Position numbers and translations under genes: made by a program
DNA from: Mesorhizobium loti R88b
GTDB taxonomy: Bacteria > Pseudomonadota > Alphaproteobacteria > Rhizobiales > Rhizobiaceae
Assembly: GCF_013170845.1 (NCBI RefSeq)
Contig: NZ_CP033367.1
Location: 5,767,001 to 5,831,000, forward strand
Reading direction: 5' to 3'
DNA: 64,000 nucleotides
The notes under the pieces: generated by a model
Database searches by the model: none
Seen by the model: the letters and a program-made list of their open reading frames with translations, nothing else
Told to the model about the DNA's origin: nothing
In this document: positions 36,614-44,971 of the stretch, piece after piece
How the letters are laid out: the number at the start of each line of letters is the position of its first letter
Numbering within the stretch: the first letter of the stretch is position 1

Positions 36614-38130
36614 CAGCCCGCCCTCGCCAGCCGGTTCGCGCACCAATGCTCGAAGGCCGCCCTCTCCTCCGCGGACAGATGCAGGCCGTGCTTTGTGCGC
36701 CGTTCGAGAATATCGGCAGATGTCACAGCCCATTCCCGGTCGAACAGATAATTGGCCTCGCGCTCGAAGAAATCCTTGCCGAAGCAGCGCCCCAACCCGG
36801 CGAGTGATCCGGCGGCACCGACCAGAAGACGTGTCCTGGTGCCGTAGAGCCGGCCATAATGCTTGAGCAGCGACGCCGGCATCCACGGATATTCGCGTCC
36901 GAGGTCGCCGAGAAACTGTTCGAAATCGGCATTGACGATGTCGCCGCCCGGCAGATGCGCCTTGGCTGTCCAGGGCTTGCCCATGCGGGGGAAAAACGGA
37001 GCGATCCTGTCCAGCGCATGCTCGGCCAATTTACGGAAGGTGGTGATCTTGCCGCCGAAGACGGAGAGCAGCGGCGCCTGCGCGTCCGGTGCGTCGAGCT
37101 CGAAAATATAGTCGCGGGTCACCGCACTGGGGTTGTCGGCATTGTCGTCATAGAGCGGCCGAACGCCGGAGAACGAATAGACGACATCGTCACGCGCAAG
37201 ACCGCGCTTGAAATAGCGGTTGACCACCTTGATCAGGTAATCGATCTCGCTCTCCTCCGCCGCCACGTCCTCAGGCCGGCCCTCATAGGGAATGTCGGTG
37301 GTGCCGATCAGCGCGAGATCGTTCTGATAGGGGTTGATGAAGATCACGCGCTTGTCGCTGTTCTGGATGAGGTAGGCCTGCCTTCCCTCCCAGAATTTCG
37401 GCACGACGATATGGCTGCCCTTGACCAGGCGCACATTGCGCCTGGAGTTCTGGCCGGCAACGCGGTTGACGATATCGTTGACCCAGGGGCCGGCGGCATT
37501 GATCAGTGCACGTGCCCGAACCACCGTCCTGATGCCCGTCCTGCCATCCTGCATCTCGACAACCCACAGGCCGTTCTCGCGGCGGGCGGCGGTGCAAGCG
37601 GTGCGGGTGAAAACCTTCGCACCGCGCTCGGCGGCATCGAGCGCGTTGATGACGACGAGGCGGGCATCGTCGACCCAGCAGTCGGAATATTCGAAACCGC
37701 GCCTGAACGCGTCCTTGATCGGCGCGCCCTCTGGCGCGGTGCGCAGGTTGAGCGTGCGGGTCGCCGGCAGCCGCTTGCGGCCACCGAGATGGTCGTAGAG
37801 GAACAGGCCGAGCCGCACCAGCCATGCCGGACGGTCGTCCGGGCTGTGCGGCAGCACGAAGCGCATCGGCCAGATGATGTGGGGCGCCGATTCCAGCAGC
37901 ACCTCGCGCTCGATCAGCGCCTCGCGCACCAGACGGAATTCGTAGTATTCGAGATAGCGCAGACCGCCATGGACGAGCTTGCCCGAGCGCGAGCTGGTGC
38001 CTTCGGCGAGATCGTCCTTCTCGCACAGGATGACGGACAGGCCGCGGCCGGCGGCATCGCGCGCAATGCCGGCACCATTGACGCCGCCACCAATGACGAA
38101 GAGGTCGACGATTTCAGGACCGCCGTTCAT
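36613..38130 (-). CDS. eryB: GlpD-family FAD dehydrogenase, probable D-erythritol-1-phosphate dehydrogenase
   Basis: 505 residues, full-length GlpD family: FAD-binding FVIGGGVNGAGIARDAAGRG, then EGTSSRSGKLVHGGLRYLE, SGVRPLYDDNADNPS and LLSVFGGKITTFRKLAEHAL. Glycerol-3-phosphate dehydrogenase is the family's best-known member, but position between eryA and eryC makes EryB likely: oxidation of D-erythritol 1-phosphate to D-erythrulose 1-phosphate at the inner membrane, with electrons to quinone. It follows the hydroxyacid dehydrogenase gene by 45 bases and overlaps the FucA-like gene by one base. Confidence 0.85.
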   Translation of the reverse strand: MNGGPEIVDLFVIGGGVNGAGIARDAAGRGLSVILCEKDDLAEGTSSRSGKLVHGGLRYLEYYEFRLVREALIEREVLLESAPHIIWPMRFVLPHSPDDRPAWLVRLGLFLYDHLGGRKRLPATRTLNLRTAPEGAPIKDAFRRGFEYSDCWVDDARLVVINALDAAERGAKVFTRTACTAARRENGLWVVEMQDGRTGIRTVVRARALINAAGPWVNDIVNRVAGQNSRRNVRLVKGSHIVVPKFWEGRQAYLIQNSDKRVIFINPYQNDLALIGTTDIPYEGRPEDVAAEESEIDYLIKVVNRYFKRGLARDDVVYSFSGVRPLYDDNADNPSAVTRDYIFELDAPDAQAPLLSVFGGKITTFRKLAEHALDRIAPFFPRMGKPWTAKAHLPGGDIVNADFEQFLGDLGREYPWMPASLLKHYGRLYGTRTRLLVGAAGSLAGLGRCFGKDFFEREANYLFDREWAVTSADILERRTKHGLHLSAEERAAFEHWCANRLARAG

Positions 38131-38175
38131 GTCGCCGTGGCCCCGATGCCGGTTTGATGCGTCATGGCGGCTGCC

Positions 38176-39216
38176 TCAGCATGGATTGACCGGAGGCAGT
38201 CCGGCGAGGTAGCGGCGCACCTCTTCAGCCGCCTGTTCGGCGGCGTAGGTCACGGTGCGCACTGAAGCGCCGGCGATATGCGGCGTCAGCGTCACGTTGG
38301 GAAGCTGCAGCAAGGGCCAGTCGGCAGGCACCGGTTCGACAGCGAAGGTCTCCAGCATGGCGCTGGCGATCTGGCCTGAAATAAGCGCCTCGTAGAGCGC
38401 GTCATAGTCGACCAGCGGCCCGCGTGCGGTGTTGACGAAGATCACGCCAGGTTTCATCCGCGCGATGGTGTCCTTGCCGATCAGGCCGCGCGTCTCCTCG
38501 GTCACACGCGAATGCAGAGTGACGACATCGGAGCGGGACAGGAGATCGTCCAGCGCGACCAGTTCGACACCGGCGTTGCGATCCTCCGCGCTCAACTGCA
38601 CATAGGGATCGCTGACCAGGACGTGGCAACCGAAGGCGCGCAGCAGGCGCACCACCTTGGTGCCGATATTGCCATAGCCGACGACGCCGACCGTCATTTC
38701 GCTGAGCTCACGACCGGTGCGGTCGGCGCGGTAGAGATCGCCGCGCCACTCGCCCTTGCGCAAGGCCTCGTGGCCGACCCGGATCAGCCGCGTCTCGGCC
38801 AGGATGGCGCCGATGGTGAACTCGGCCACGGCGGTCGCGTTGCGGCCAGGCACATTGACCACGGTGATGCCGTGCGCCCTGGCAGCAGCCATGTCGATGT
38901 TGATCGGGCCGCCGCGCGAAACCGCGACCAGCTTGAGATCAGGCAGGCGCCGCATCATGTCCGCCGACAGGGGAGCCAGCTGGGTGACGAGGATCTCGGC
39001 ATCGCCAATGAAGTCGACCACCTCGTCGGGGTGGCCGAAATACTCCTTGACCTTGTCGAGGCCGAGCGCCGGATTGCCGAACTCCATCGGTTCGTCGGGC
39101 CAGGCCGTCTGCAACGTCCTGATGTCGAGGTCGCCGCTCGCGACCTTCTCGATTTTGGCGCGAAACACCTCCGGGAGCATGAAGTTGTCGCCAATGATCG
39201 CTATTCTTCTACGCAT
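38176..39216 (-). CDS. D-2-hydroxyacid dehydrogenase family protein
   Basis: 346 residues with the catalytic and NAD-binding layout of the family: GVVGYGNIGTKVVRLLRAFG nucleotide loop, catalytic arginine in LHSRVTEETRG, and histidine in LTPHIAGAS; the usual glutamate lies in LETFAVEP. It reduces a 2-keto acid or oxidises a D-2-hydroxyacid with NAD(P). It is not part of the known EryABCHI route, so in this operon it may act on an aldonate or on a by-product. Ten bases separate it from the kinase gene upstream. Confidence 0.87.
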   Translation of the reverse strand: MRRRIAIIGDNFMLPEVFRAKIEKVASGDLDIRTLQTAWPDEPMEFGNPALGLDKVKEYFGHPDEVVDFIGDAEILVTQLAPLSADMMRRLPDLKLVAVSRGGPINIDMAAARAHGITVVNVPGRNATAVAEFTIGAILAETRLIRVGHEALRKGEWRGDLYRADRTGRELSEMTVGVVGYGNIGTKVVRLLRAFGCHVLVSDPYVQLSAEDRNAGVELVALDDLLSRSDVVTLHSRVTEETRGLIGKDTIARMKPGVIFVNTARGPLVDYDALYEALISGQIASAMLETFAVEPVPADWPLLQLPNVTLTPHIAGASVRTVTYAAEQAAEEVRRYLAGLPPVNPC

Positions 39217-39226
39217 ACTCGACTTC

Positions 39227-40780
39227 TCAATTTGCCTGCACTGAAGCCATCGCGCGCCAGACCGGCCGCAACGCCTGGTGCGCCAACATGTAGGACGGGG
39301 TCATCTTGTCGTAGATCGCAGCGAGGCTGCGGTCGCGCGGCTCGGCTTCGCCAAGCAGCGGCGTCACCCATTCGCCGACGCATGTATCCATGGACGGGTA
39401 TAGGCCGACGCAGACCGCGGCGATCATCGCCGCACCCGCCGCGCCCGCCTCCTCGCGCGCGCTGGTGCGAATGTCTGCACCCACCGCCGCGCCCAGGATT
39501 TTGCGCAGCGCCGGGCTCCTTGCGGCGCCGCCTGTCAGCCGGACCTCGCGCGGCAGCGGCCCCATAGCCGCATAGCAATCGCGCGCCGCGAAGGCCAAGC
39601 CCTCGAAGACGGCGCGGACGAGGTCGGCATAGCCGTGCCGCGAGGAAATGCCGACGAACCCTGCCCGCGCATTGGCATCGACGAATGGCCCGCGCTCACC
39701 TGCCTCCGACACGTAGGGCTGATAAAGCAGCGAGGCCGGCTGCGCGGCCGCGATCCAGGCGTCGACCAGCGCGATCATCTCACCATTGCTGCGCGAAATG
39801 CCTTGCGAGGCGAGAATGCCGGAGGCGAGCCCAAGCACCCAGTCGATGTTGAGCGTCGCCGCCATGTTCGACTGCATCTGCGCGAACACGCCGGGCGCCG
39901 GCATCGCCATAGTGTAACCGGTCGCCGCGTCGTTCAGCTGCACATCGTCGGGGGTTTCGGCCAGCCGCATATGCATGCCGGTGGAGCCGATGATCGAGCA
40001 GCCTGGCTTGCGCTCGCGGTCGAGCAGGCCGGCGCCGAGCGCGGTGCAGACGACGTCGACATAACCGAGCACGACCGGCGTGCCGGCCAGCATGCCGGTG
40101 GCATCGGCGGCCGCCTGCGACAGCCCGGTGCTGTGCCTGGTGCCGTCGACGATCGGCGGCAGCAGATGCCTGAGATCGGCGACGCCGAGCACGTCGAGCA
40201 CGTCGTCGCTATAGTCGCGGGTGTGGAAATCGCCGAAGGTGAAGGTGCCCTCGGACGGATCGGTGGCGCGTTCGCCGGTCAGCCTGAAATAGAGCCAGTC
40301 CTTGCAGTGGAACGCGGTCGCCGCCTTGCCAAGCATTTCCGGCATGGTGCGTTTCATGAAGACGAATTGCGAACCTTGTTGGCAGGCGGCGAGACCGCTG
40401 CCGGTCTTCTCGAAGCGAAGCCGATCCTCGGGCCGCGCGCGGATTTCTTCGACGACGGCGGCGGCGCGCGCGTCGAGCCAGAGCCAGCCCTTGGCCACCG
40501 GCTCGCCCTTGCCGTCGATCAGCCAGGTGCCGTCGCCTTGCCCGGTCACTGCGATCGCCACCGTCCGGTTGGCGAGATTGGGCACCTTGTCGGCCAGTTG
40601 GCGCAGGGTTGTGGCGGCATCGCTCCATGTCCGCGCCAAATCCTGTTCGGCGCCGCCGCCCGGCAGCGTTTCATAGTGGTTCGGCAGCGCGGCGGCAGCG
40701 ATCTGCCTGCCCGCCGTGTCGAAGGCGATGGACTTGATGACGGAGGTGCCGGCATCGATGCCGATCAGGACGTCACGCAT
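39227..40780 (-). CDS. eryA: FGGY-family kinase, probable erythritol kinase
   Basis: 517 residues with the two-domain ASKHA fold. LIGIDAGTSVIKSIAFD is the first phosphate loop, AVTGQGDGTWLID the second, and GYVDVVCTALGAG and LTGGAARSPALRKILG are family signatures. The product IGIDAGTSVIK N-terminus and position before eryB fit EryA, which makes D-erythritol 1-phosphate. A pentitol kinase is the alternative. The ATG at 40780 overlaps the stop of the ABC ATPase gene (TGATG), coupling uptake and phosphorylation. Confidence 0.83.
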   Translation of the reverse strand: MRDVLIGIDAGTSVIKSIAFDTAGRQIAAAALPNHYETLPGGGAEQDLARTWSDAATTLRQLADKVPNLANRTVAIAVTGQGDGTWLIDGKGEPVAKGWLWLDARAAAVVEEIRARPEDRLRFEKTGSGLAACQQGSQFVFMKRTMPEMLGKAATAFHCKDWLYFRLTGERATDPSEGTFTFGDFHTRDYSDDVLDVLGVADLRHLLPPIVDGTRHSTGLSQAAADATGMLAGTPVVLGYVDVVCTALGAGLLDRERKPGCSIIGSTGMHMRLAETPDDVQLNDAATGYTMAMPAPGVFAQMQSNMAATLNIDWVLGLASGILASQGISRSNGEMIALVDAWIAAAQPASLLYQPYVSEAGERGPFVDANARAGFVGISSRHGYADLVRAVFEGLAFAARDCYAAMGPLPREVRLTGGAARSPALRKILGAAVGADIRTSAREEAGAAGAAMIAAVCVGLYPSMDTCVGEWVTPLLGEAEPRDRSLAAIYDKMTPSYMLAHQALRPVWRAMASVQAN

Positions 40781-41904
40781 CACGCAAGCTCCATGCCGTG
40801 CGAGATCGCCTCGCCGCTCGCCTGGTCGAAGACGTGCAGGTTCTTCGGATCGATGCTGACATTGATCGGTGCACCCAGATCGAGACGCGTGCGGTCGTGC
40901 TCGACCAGGACCAGAGAACCGCCGGCGAAGTCGGCAGCGATATGGGTCTGGTCGCCGAGCCACTGATTGGCCGAAACCCTGGCGGGAACCCCCTCCTTCG
41001 AGCGTCGGACCGCGTAAGGCCGGATGCCGATGACGACCCGTTCGCGGCTGAGCAGCTGGTCGCGGACCGGAGCGCTGAAGGCATCCTTGTCGTAGTCGAG
41101 CGACAGGCCGTCGGGCAGCCTGAGATTGATGCGGCCGCCGGCGGTTGCGACATAGGCCTCGAAGACGTTCATCGGCGGTTCGCCGACAAAGGTCCCGGTG
41201 AACAGGTTCGCCGGGCGCTCCTTGATCCGATCTGGCGTATCGAACTGCTGTAGCACGCCGCCCTCCATCACCGCGATGCGGTCGGCAAGCGCATTGGCCT
41301 CGGTCTGGTCGTGGGTGACCAGGATCGCGGTCAGCCCGCGCTCCTTGATGAAGTGCTTGATGCGGCCGCGCAGCACAGCGCGCAGCTGTGGTTCGAGCTG
41401 CCCCATCGGCTCGTCCAGGAGATGCAGGTCAGCCTCGCGGATCAGCGCGCGGCCGAGGCTGGCGCGCTGCTGCTGGCCGCCGGAGATGGAGCTGGGATAG
41501 CGCTCCAATATGTCCTCGATCTCAAGCAGCTTGGCGATGCTGGCGACCTTGGTGTCGACCTCGCTCTTCGGCAGCCTCGCCGCCTTGAGCGCGAAAGCCA
41601 TGTTCTCGCGCACGGTCAGCGGCGGATAGAGCGAGTAGCCTTCGAAGGCCATCGCCACATTGCGCTTGACCGGCGGCAGAGTGTGCACCTGGCGGCCAGC
41701 AACCGAAATCGTGCCGCGCGAGACCTCTTCAAAACCGGCGATCATGCGCAGCGTCGAGGTCTTGCCGCAGCCCGACGAACCGAGCAGCGCCACGATCTCG
41801 CCCTTGGCGATTTCCATGGTCAGGTTCTTGACGGCGTGCACGCCCCTGTCGATCGGACCGTAGAACTTATCGACGCCGGAAATGGTCAGTGCGCTCTGGC
41901 TCAT
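40780..41904 (-). CDS. Polyol ABC transporter, ATPase 2 (canonical catalytic site)
   Basis: 374 residues of the MalK/UgpC type with a C-terminal regulatory OB domain. Walker A GSSGCGKT, signature ISGGQQQRASLGRAL, Walker B LHLLDEPMGQLEP and switch histidine LVTHDQTEA are intact. The usual Q-loop glutamine is Glu (AFEGYSLYPP), which is unusual. Its start overlaps the stop of the other ATPase gene by four bases (ATGA), so they are made together and probably form a heterodimer. Confidence 0.9.
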   Translation of the reverse strand: MSQSALTISGVDKFYGPIDRGVHAVKNLTMEIAKGEIVALLGSSGCGKTSTLRMIAGFEEVSRGTISVAGRQVHTLPPVKRNVAMAFEGYSLYPPLTVRENMAFALKAARLPKSEVDTKVASIAKLLEIEDILERYPSSISGGQQQRASLGRALIREADLHLLDEPMGQLEPQLRAVLRGRIKHFIKERGLTAILVTHDQTEANALADRIAVMEGGVLQQFDTPDRIKERPANLFTGTFVGEPPMNVFEAYVATAGGRINLRLPDGLSLDYDKDAFSAPVRDQLLSRERVVIGIRPYAVRRSKEGVPARVSANQWLGDQTHIAADFAGGSLVLVEHDRTRLDLGAPINVSIDPKNLHVFDQASGEAISHGMELA

Positions 41905-43019
41905 GCCGCTTCTCCATTGCGCAAAGCAACGACGTTCTTTGAACCGATGCGCTCGCCGCTGGCGTGATCGAACAGCAAGGCGCTCTTGCCGTCGACGGCG
42001 ATATGGGCCTTGCCCTCGCTGCGCCCCGGCGTTCCGGCCGGGCGCGAAACCAGGATCTCGCGGCCGCGCACGGTGCGCACCAGCGTGACGATCTTTTCGT
42101 TGAGCGGCGTCTCCGCCTCGACCGTCACCGGAATGGCGCCGGGCGTGGTTTCCTCGACGAAGCTCAACGCTTCCGGCCGCAGGCCGATCACACAGTCGCG
42201 GCCGACCGCCGTGTCGTAGGCGCCGGCCAGATGGACCTGGACGTTGGAGAGGCCGACATAGATGCCCCTGGCATCGCGCGCAGGCTTGACGTCGAGTAGG
42301 TTGATGGTCGGGTCGCCGAACAACCGCGCGATCTCGATGTTGGCCGGCTCGCGGTAGATCTGCTCGGGCGTGCCGAGCTGCCGGATGACGCCTTGCGACA
42401 TCACAGCGATGCGGTCGCCGAGCGCCATGGCTTCCTTGTAGTCCTGGGTGACGTAGACGACGGTGGCACCGCGATCGGCGAGCAGGCGCGGCAGTTCGAG
42501 CCGCATCTCGAAGCGCAGCTTGGCGTCAACATTGCGCAAGGGATCGTCGAGCAAGAGAAGCGGCGGCGAACCGACCAGCGCGCGGGCAAGCGCAGTGCGC
42601 TGCTTCTGGCCGTTGGAGAGCGCGCGCGGCTTGTGGGAGAGCACATGGGCGATCTTCAACAGCTTGGCGACGCTCTCGACGCCGGCCTTGATCGCACCCT
42701 GCGAGGAACGCTTGGCCTCCAGCGGCGTGGCGATGTTGTCGAACGCGGTCATATGCGGAAACAGCGCGAAGTTCTGGAACGCCATGCCGATGCCGCGGAA
42801 CTCCGCATCGACATCGGTCATGTCGTCGCCGCCAATGAATATCTTGCCCTCGTCCGGATCGATGACGCCGGCAACCAGCCGCAGCAGCACCGTCTTGCCA
42901 GCGCCCGACGGACCGAACAGCACGAGGGTTTCGCCATCGGCGACGGTCAGCGACAGATTGTCGAGGACAGTCTGGCTCTTGTAGCGCTTGACGATGTTTC
43001 TGAGTTCGAGGCTGGCCAT
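41901..43019 (-). CDS. Polyol ABC transporter, ATPase 1 (degenerate site)
   Basis: 372 residues of the MalK/UgpC type. Walker A GPSGAGKT and the Q-loop (AFQNFALFPH) are present. However, the signature is LSNGQKQRT instead of LSGGQ, the catalytic glutamate after Walker B is aspartate (LLLLDDPLRN), and the switch histidine is glutamine (VVYVTQDYKEA). This is the partner of the second ATPase. Two non-identical ATPases are known in rhizobial polyol (MptABCDE) and glycerol (GlpSTPQV) transporters. The ATG at 43019 is preferred; the frame extends upstream without a start that fits. Confidence 0.9.
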   Translation of the reverse strand: MASLELRNIVKRYKSQTVLDNLSLTVADGETLVLFGPSGAGKTVLLRLVAGVIDPDEGKIFIGGDDMTDVDAEFRGIGMAFQNFALFPHMTAFDNIATPLEAKRSSQGAIKAGVESVAKLLKIAHVLSHKPRALSNGQKQRTALARALVGSPPLLLLDDPLRNVDAKLRFEMRLELPRLLADRGATVVYVTQDYKEAMALGDRIAVMSQGVIRQLGTPEQIYREPANIEIARLFGDPTINLLDVKPARDARGIYVGLSNVQVHLAGAYDTAVGRDCVIGLRPEALSFVEETTPGAIPVTVEAETPLNEKIVTLVRTVRGREILVSRPAGTPGRSEGKAHIAVDGKSALLFDHASGERIGSKNVVALRNGEAA

Positions 43020-43021
43020 AT

Positions 43022-43879
43022 CTAACCTTTCACCGCGCCGAGCGACAGGCCTTCGACGAGATAGCGCTGCGCATAAAGCGCTAGCGCAAGCGTTGGCGTG
43101 ATCGAGAGCACGATGGCCGCCGAAATCTGACCGTATTGGATGCCCGAGGAAGTGATGAAAGCGAGCGCGCCGACCGTCACCGGCTGCTTGTCGGCCGACG
43201 CCAGCACCAGCGCGAAGACGAAATTGTTCCAGGCGAAGATGAAGGCGAGCAGGCCGGCGGCGGCGATGCCCGGGCCAGCGAGCGGCAGCGCGATCTTGCG
43301 GAAGGTGGCGAACCAGGAATGGCCGCCGATGCGGTAGGCATATTCGATGTCGGCCGGAATATCCTCGAAATAGCCGCGCACGATCCACAGGATCAGCGGC
43401 AGGCAGATCAGCTGGTAGACCCAGATCAGCCCGATATAGGTGTTGGCCAGCCCGAGCTTCTGGAAATAGAGGGTGAGCGGCAACAACACCAAGAGCGCCG
43501 GCGCGAACTTGAACGACAGCAGCGTGAAGGCGATGTCCTCCGAGCCGCGGAACTTGTGCCGTGCGAAGGCATAGGCGGCTGGAACCCCGAGCAGCAGCGA
43601 GACCGCGACCGAGGTGGTCGACAGGAACACCGAATTCCAGAGGTTGCGCATGAAGGCAATGTCGAGCGTGCCGGCGGCGGTGATCAGCTTGCCGGTGATC
43701 AACGCCGTGTAGTTGGCGAGCGTCGGCTCGAAGATGAGCTGCGGGGGAATGCGCAGGATGGTCTCGTTGGTCTGGAACGACATCATGAATATCCAGACGA
43801 TCGGGAACATGAAGAAGATCACAACCAGCGTCAGTGCCACGCCACGCAGGATGCGTTCGAGCAAGGAGGTGTGTTCCAT
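43022..43879 (-). CDS. Polyol ABC transporter, permease 2
   Basis: 285 residues, six predicted membrane helices, and the EAA-like coupling motif near AYRIGGHSWFATFRKIALPLAGPGIAA, typical of the MalG-type BPD_transp_1 family. It follows the first permease gene by nine bases and is followed by the ATPase gene within two bases. The start follows GGAGG. Confidence 0.93.
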   Translation of the reverse strand: MEHTSLLERILRGVALTLVVIFFMFPIVWIFMMSFQTNETILRIPPQLIFEPTLANYTALITGKLITAAGTLDIAFMRNLWNSVFLSTTSVAVSLLLGVPAAYAFARHKFRGSEDIAFTLLSFKFAPALLVLLPLTLYFQKLGLANTYIGLIWVYQLICLPLILWIVRGYFEDIPADIEYAYRIGGHSWFATFRKIALPLAGPGIAAAGLLAFIFAWNNFVFALVLASADKQPVTVGALAFITSSGIQYGQISAAIVLSITPTLALALYAQRYLVEGLSLGAVKG

Positions 43880-43888
43880 GTCGGCCTC

Positions 43889-44812
43889 CTATGCCTGGCC
43901 ACGGGCGCGTTCGCGCAGCCGCAGCCAGTTCTTGATGAAGATGTTGGAGAGGAAATAGGTGATCGCCCACAGGATGATCATCAGCGCCGCCGAGCGGCCT
44001 ACATTGGTCGACTGGAAGAAGTTGAGATAGGCCTCGACCTGGAAGACGGTGAGCGTATCGCCCGGCCCGCCCTGGGTCATGGCGTAGATGATGTCGAACT
44101 GCTGGATGGAATCGAGCAGGCGAAACAGCGTTGCCGTCAGGATGTAGGGCGTCAGCATCGGCAGCGTAATGCGGAAGAAGACGAAGCTCCTCGGCACGCC
44201 ATCGAGGGCCGCCGCTTCAAAGGGCTGCGTCGGCAGGCTGCGCAGGCCGGCGAGCAGCAGGATCATGATGAAAGGCGTGTAGACCCAGATATCAACGAGC
44301 ACGACGGTGAACAGCGCCGTCGACGGCGACGAGGCCCAGCGGAAATCCTGCAGCCCAATCAGGCTGGCGAGATAGCTCAGCACGCCGAAGCCCGGATTGG
44401 TCATCAGCTTCCACATCAGTGCGGCAAGCGCCGGCGCGGTCATCAGCGGCATCAACAGCATGATCGAGATGAAATTGTTCAGTGTCGAGCGCTTCTGCAG
44501 CAGCAAGGCGATGGCGAGGCCGAGAAGCAGTTCCAGCACGACCGTGGTGCCGGCATAGAGCAGCGACACCTTGAGCGTGTTCCAGAATTTCGGATCGGTG
44601 AAGAAGGAGATGTAGTTGTCGCCCCAGTTGAACTGCCGCGCCCAGGGCTGGCTCAGCCGGTAGCGCTGGAAGGAATAGACGACCGAGGTCAGGAACGGGA
44701 TCAGAATGCCGATGCAGACGAGCAAGGCCGGCAGGCTGAGCACATAGGGCAGCACCCGCTTGCTGATCCTGAAGCCCGATGGCTTGGGCCTTTGCGATAC
44801 CACCGCAGTCAT
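43889..44812 (-). CDS. Polyol ABC transporter, permease 1
   Basis: 307 residues with six predicted helices; the EAA motif is in PFEAAALDGVPRSFVFFRITLPML. It is MalF-like (BPD_transp_1) and should pair with the MalG-type permease. The ATG at 44812 follows GGAGCAG; an open frame extends 31 codons further upstream without a convincing start site. It is separated from the binding-protein gene by 159 bases containing a hairpin. Confidence 0.92.
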   Translation of the reverse strand: MTAVVSQRPKPSGFRISKRVLPYVLSLPALLVCIGILIPFLTSVVYSFQRYRLSQPWARQFNWGDNYISFFTDPKFWNTLKVSLLYAGTTVVLELLLGLAIALLLQKRSTLNNFISIMLLMPLMTAPALAALMWKLMTNPGFGVLSYLASLIGLQDFRWASSPSTALFTVVLVDIWVYTPFIMILLLAGLRSLPTQPFEAAALDGVPRSFVFFRITLPMLTPYILTATLFRLLDSIQQFDIIYAMTQGGPGDTLTVFQVEAYLNFFQSTNVGRSAALMIILWAITYFLSNIFIKNWLRLRERARGQA

Positions 44813-44932
44813 CGAGCTGCTCCGTTGTTGCTGTCGCTTCGCCCTGCCGGCCGCCCAAGGGAGCAAGGCGACCGGTCGGGCGAAATAGCGGCCACCTTCC
44901 GGCACCGCATCGCAAACGTCAAAAGATGTGAT

Positions 44933-44963
44933 GAGGGCCGGTCCGCCAAGCAGGCCGGCCCTC
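44933..44963 (-). terminator. Attenuating hairpin after the binding-protein gene
   Basis: A 9-bp perfect stem GAGGGCCGG (44933-44941) with complement 44955-44963 lies directly downstream of the binding-protein stop, with no following T-run. Such hairpins commonly let the binding protein be made in excess over the permeases. Confidence 0.6.
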
Positions 44964-44971
44964 GTTGCGAC

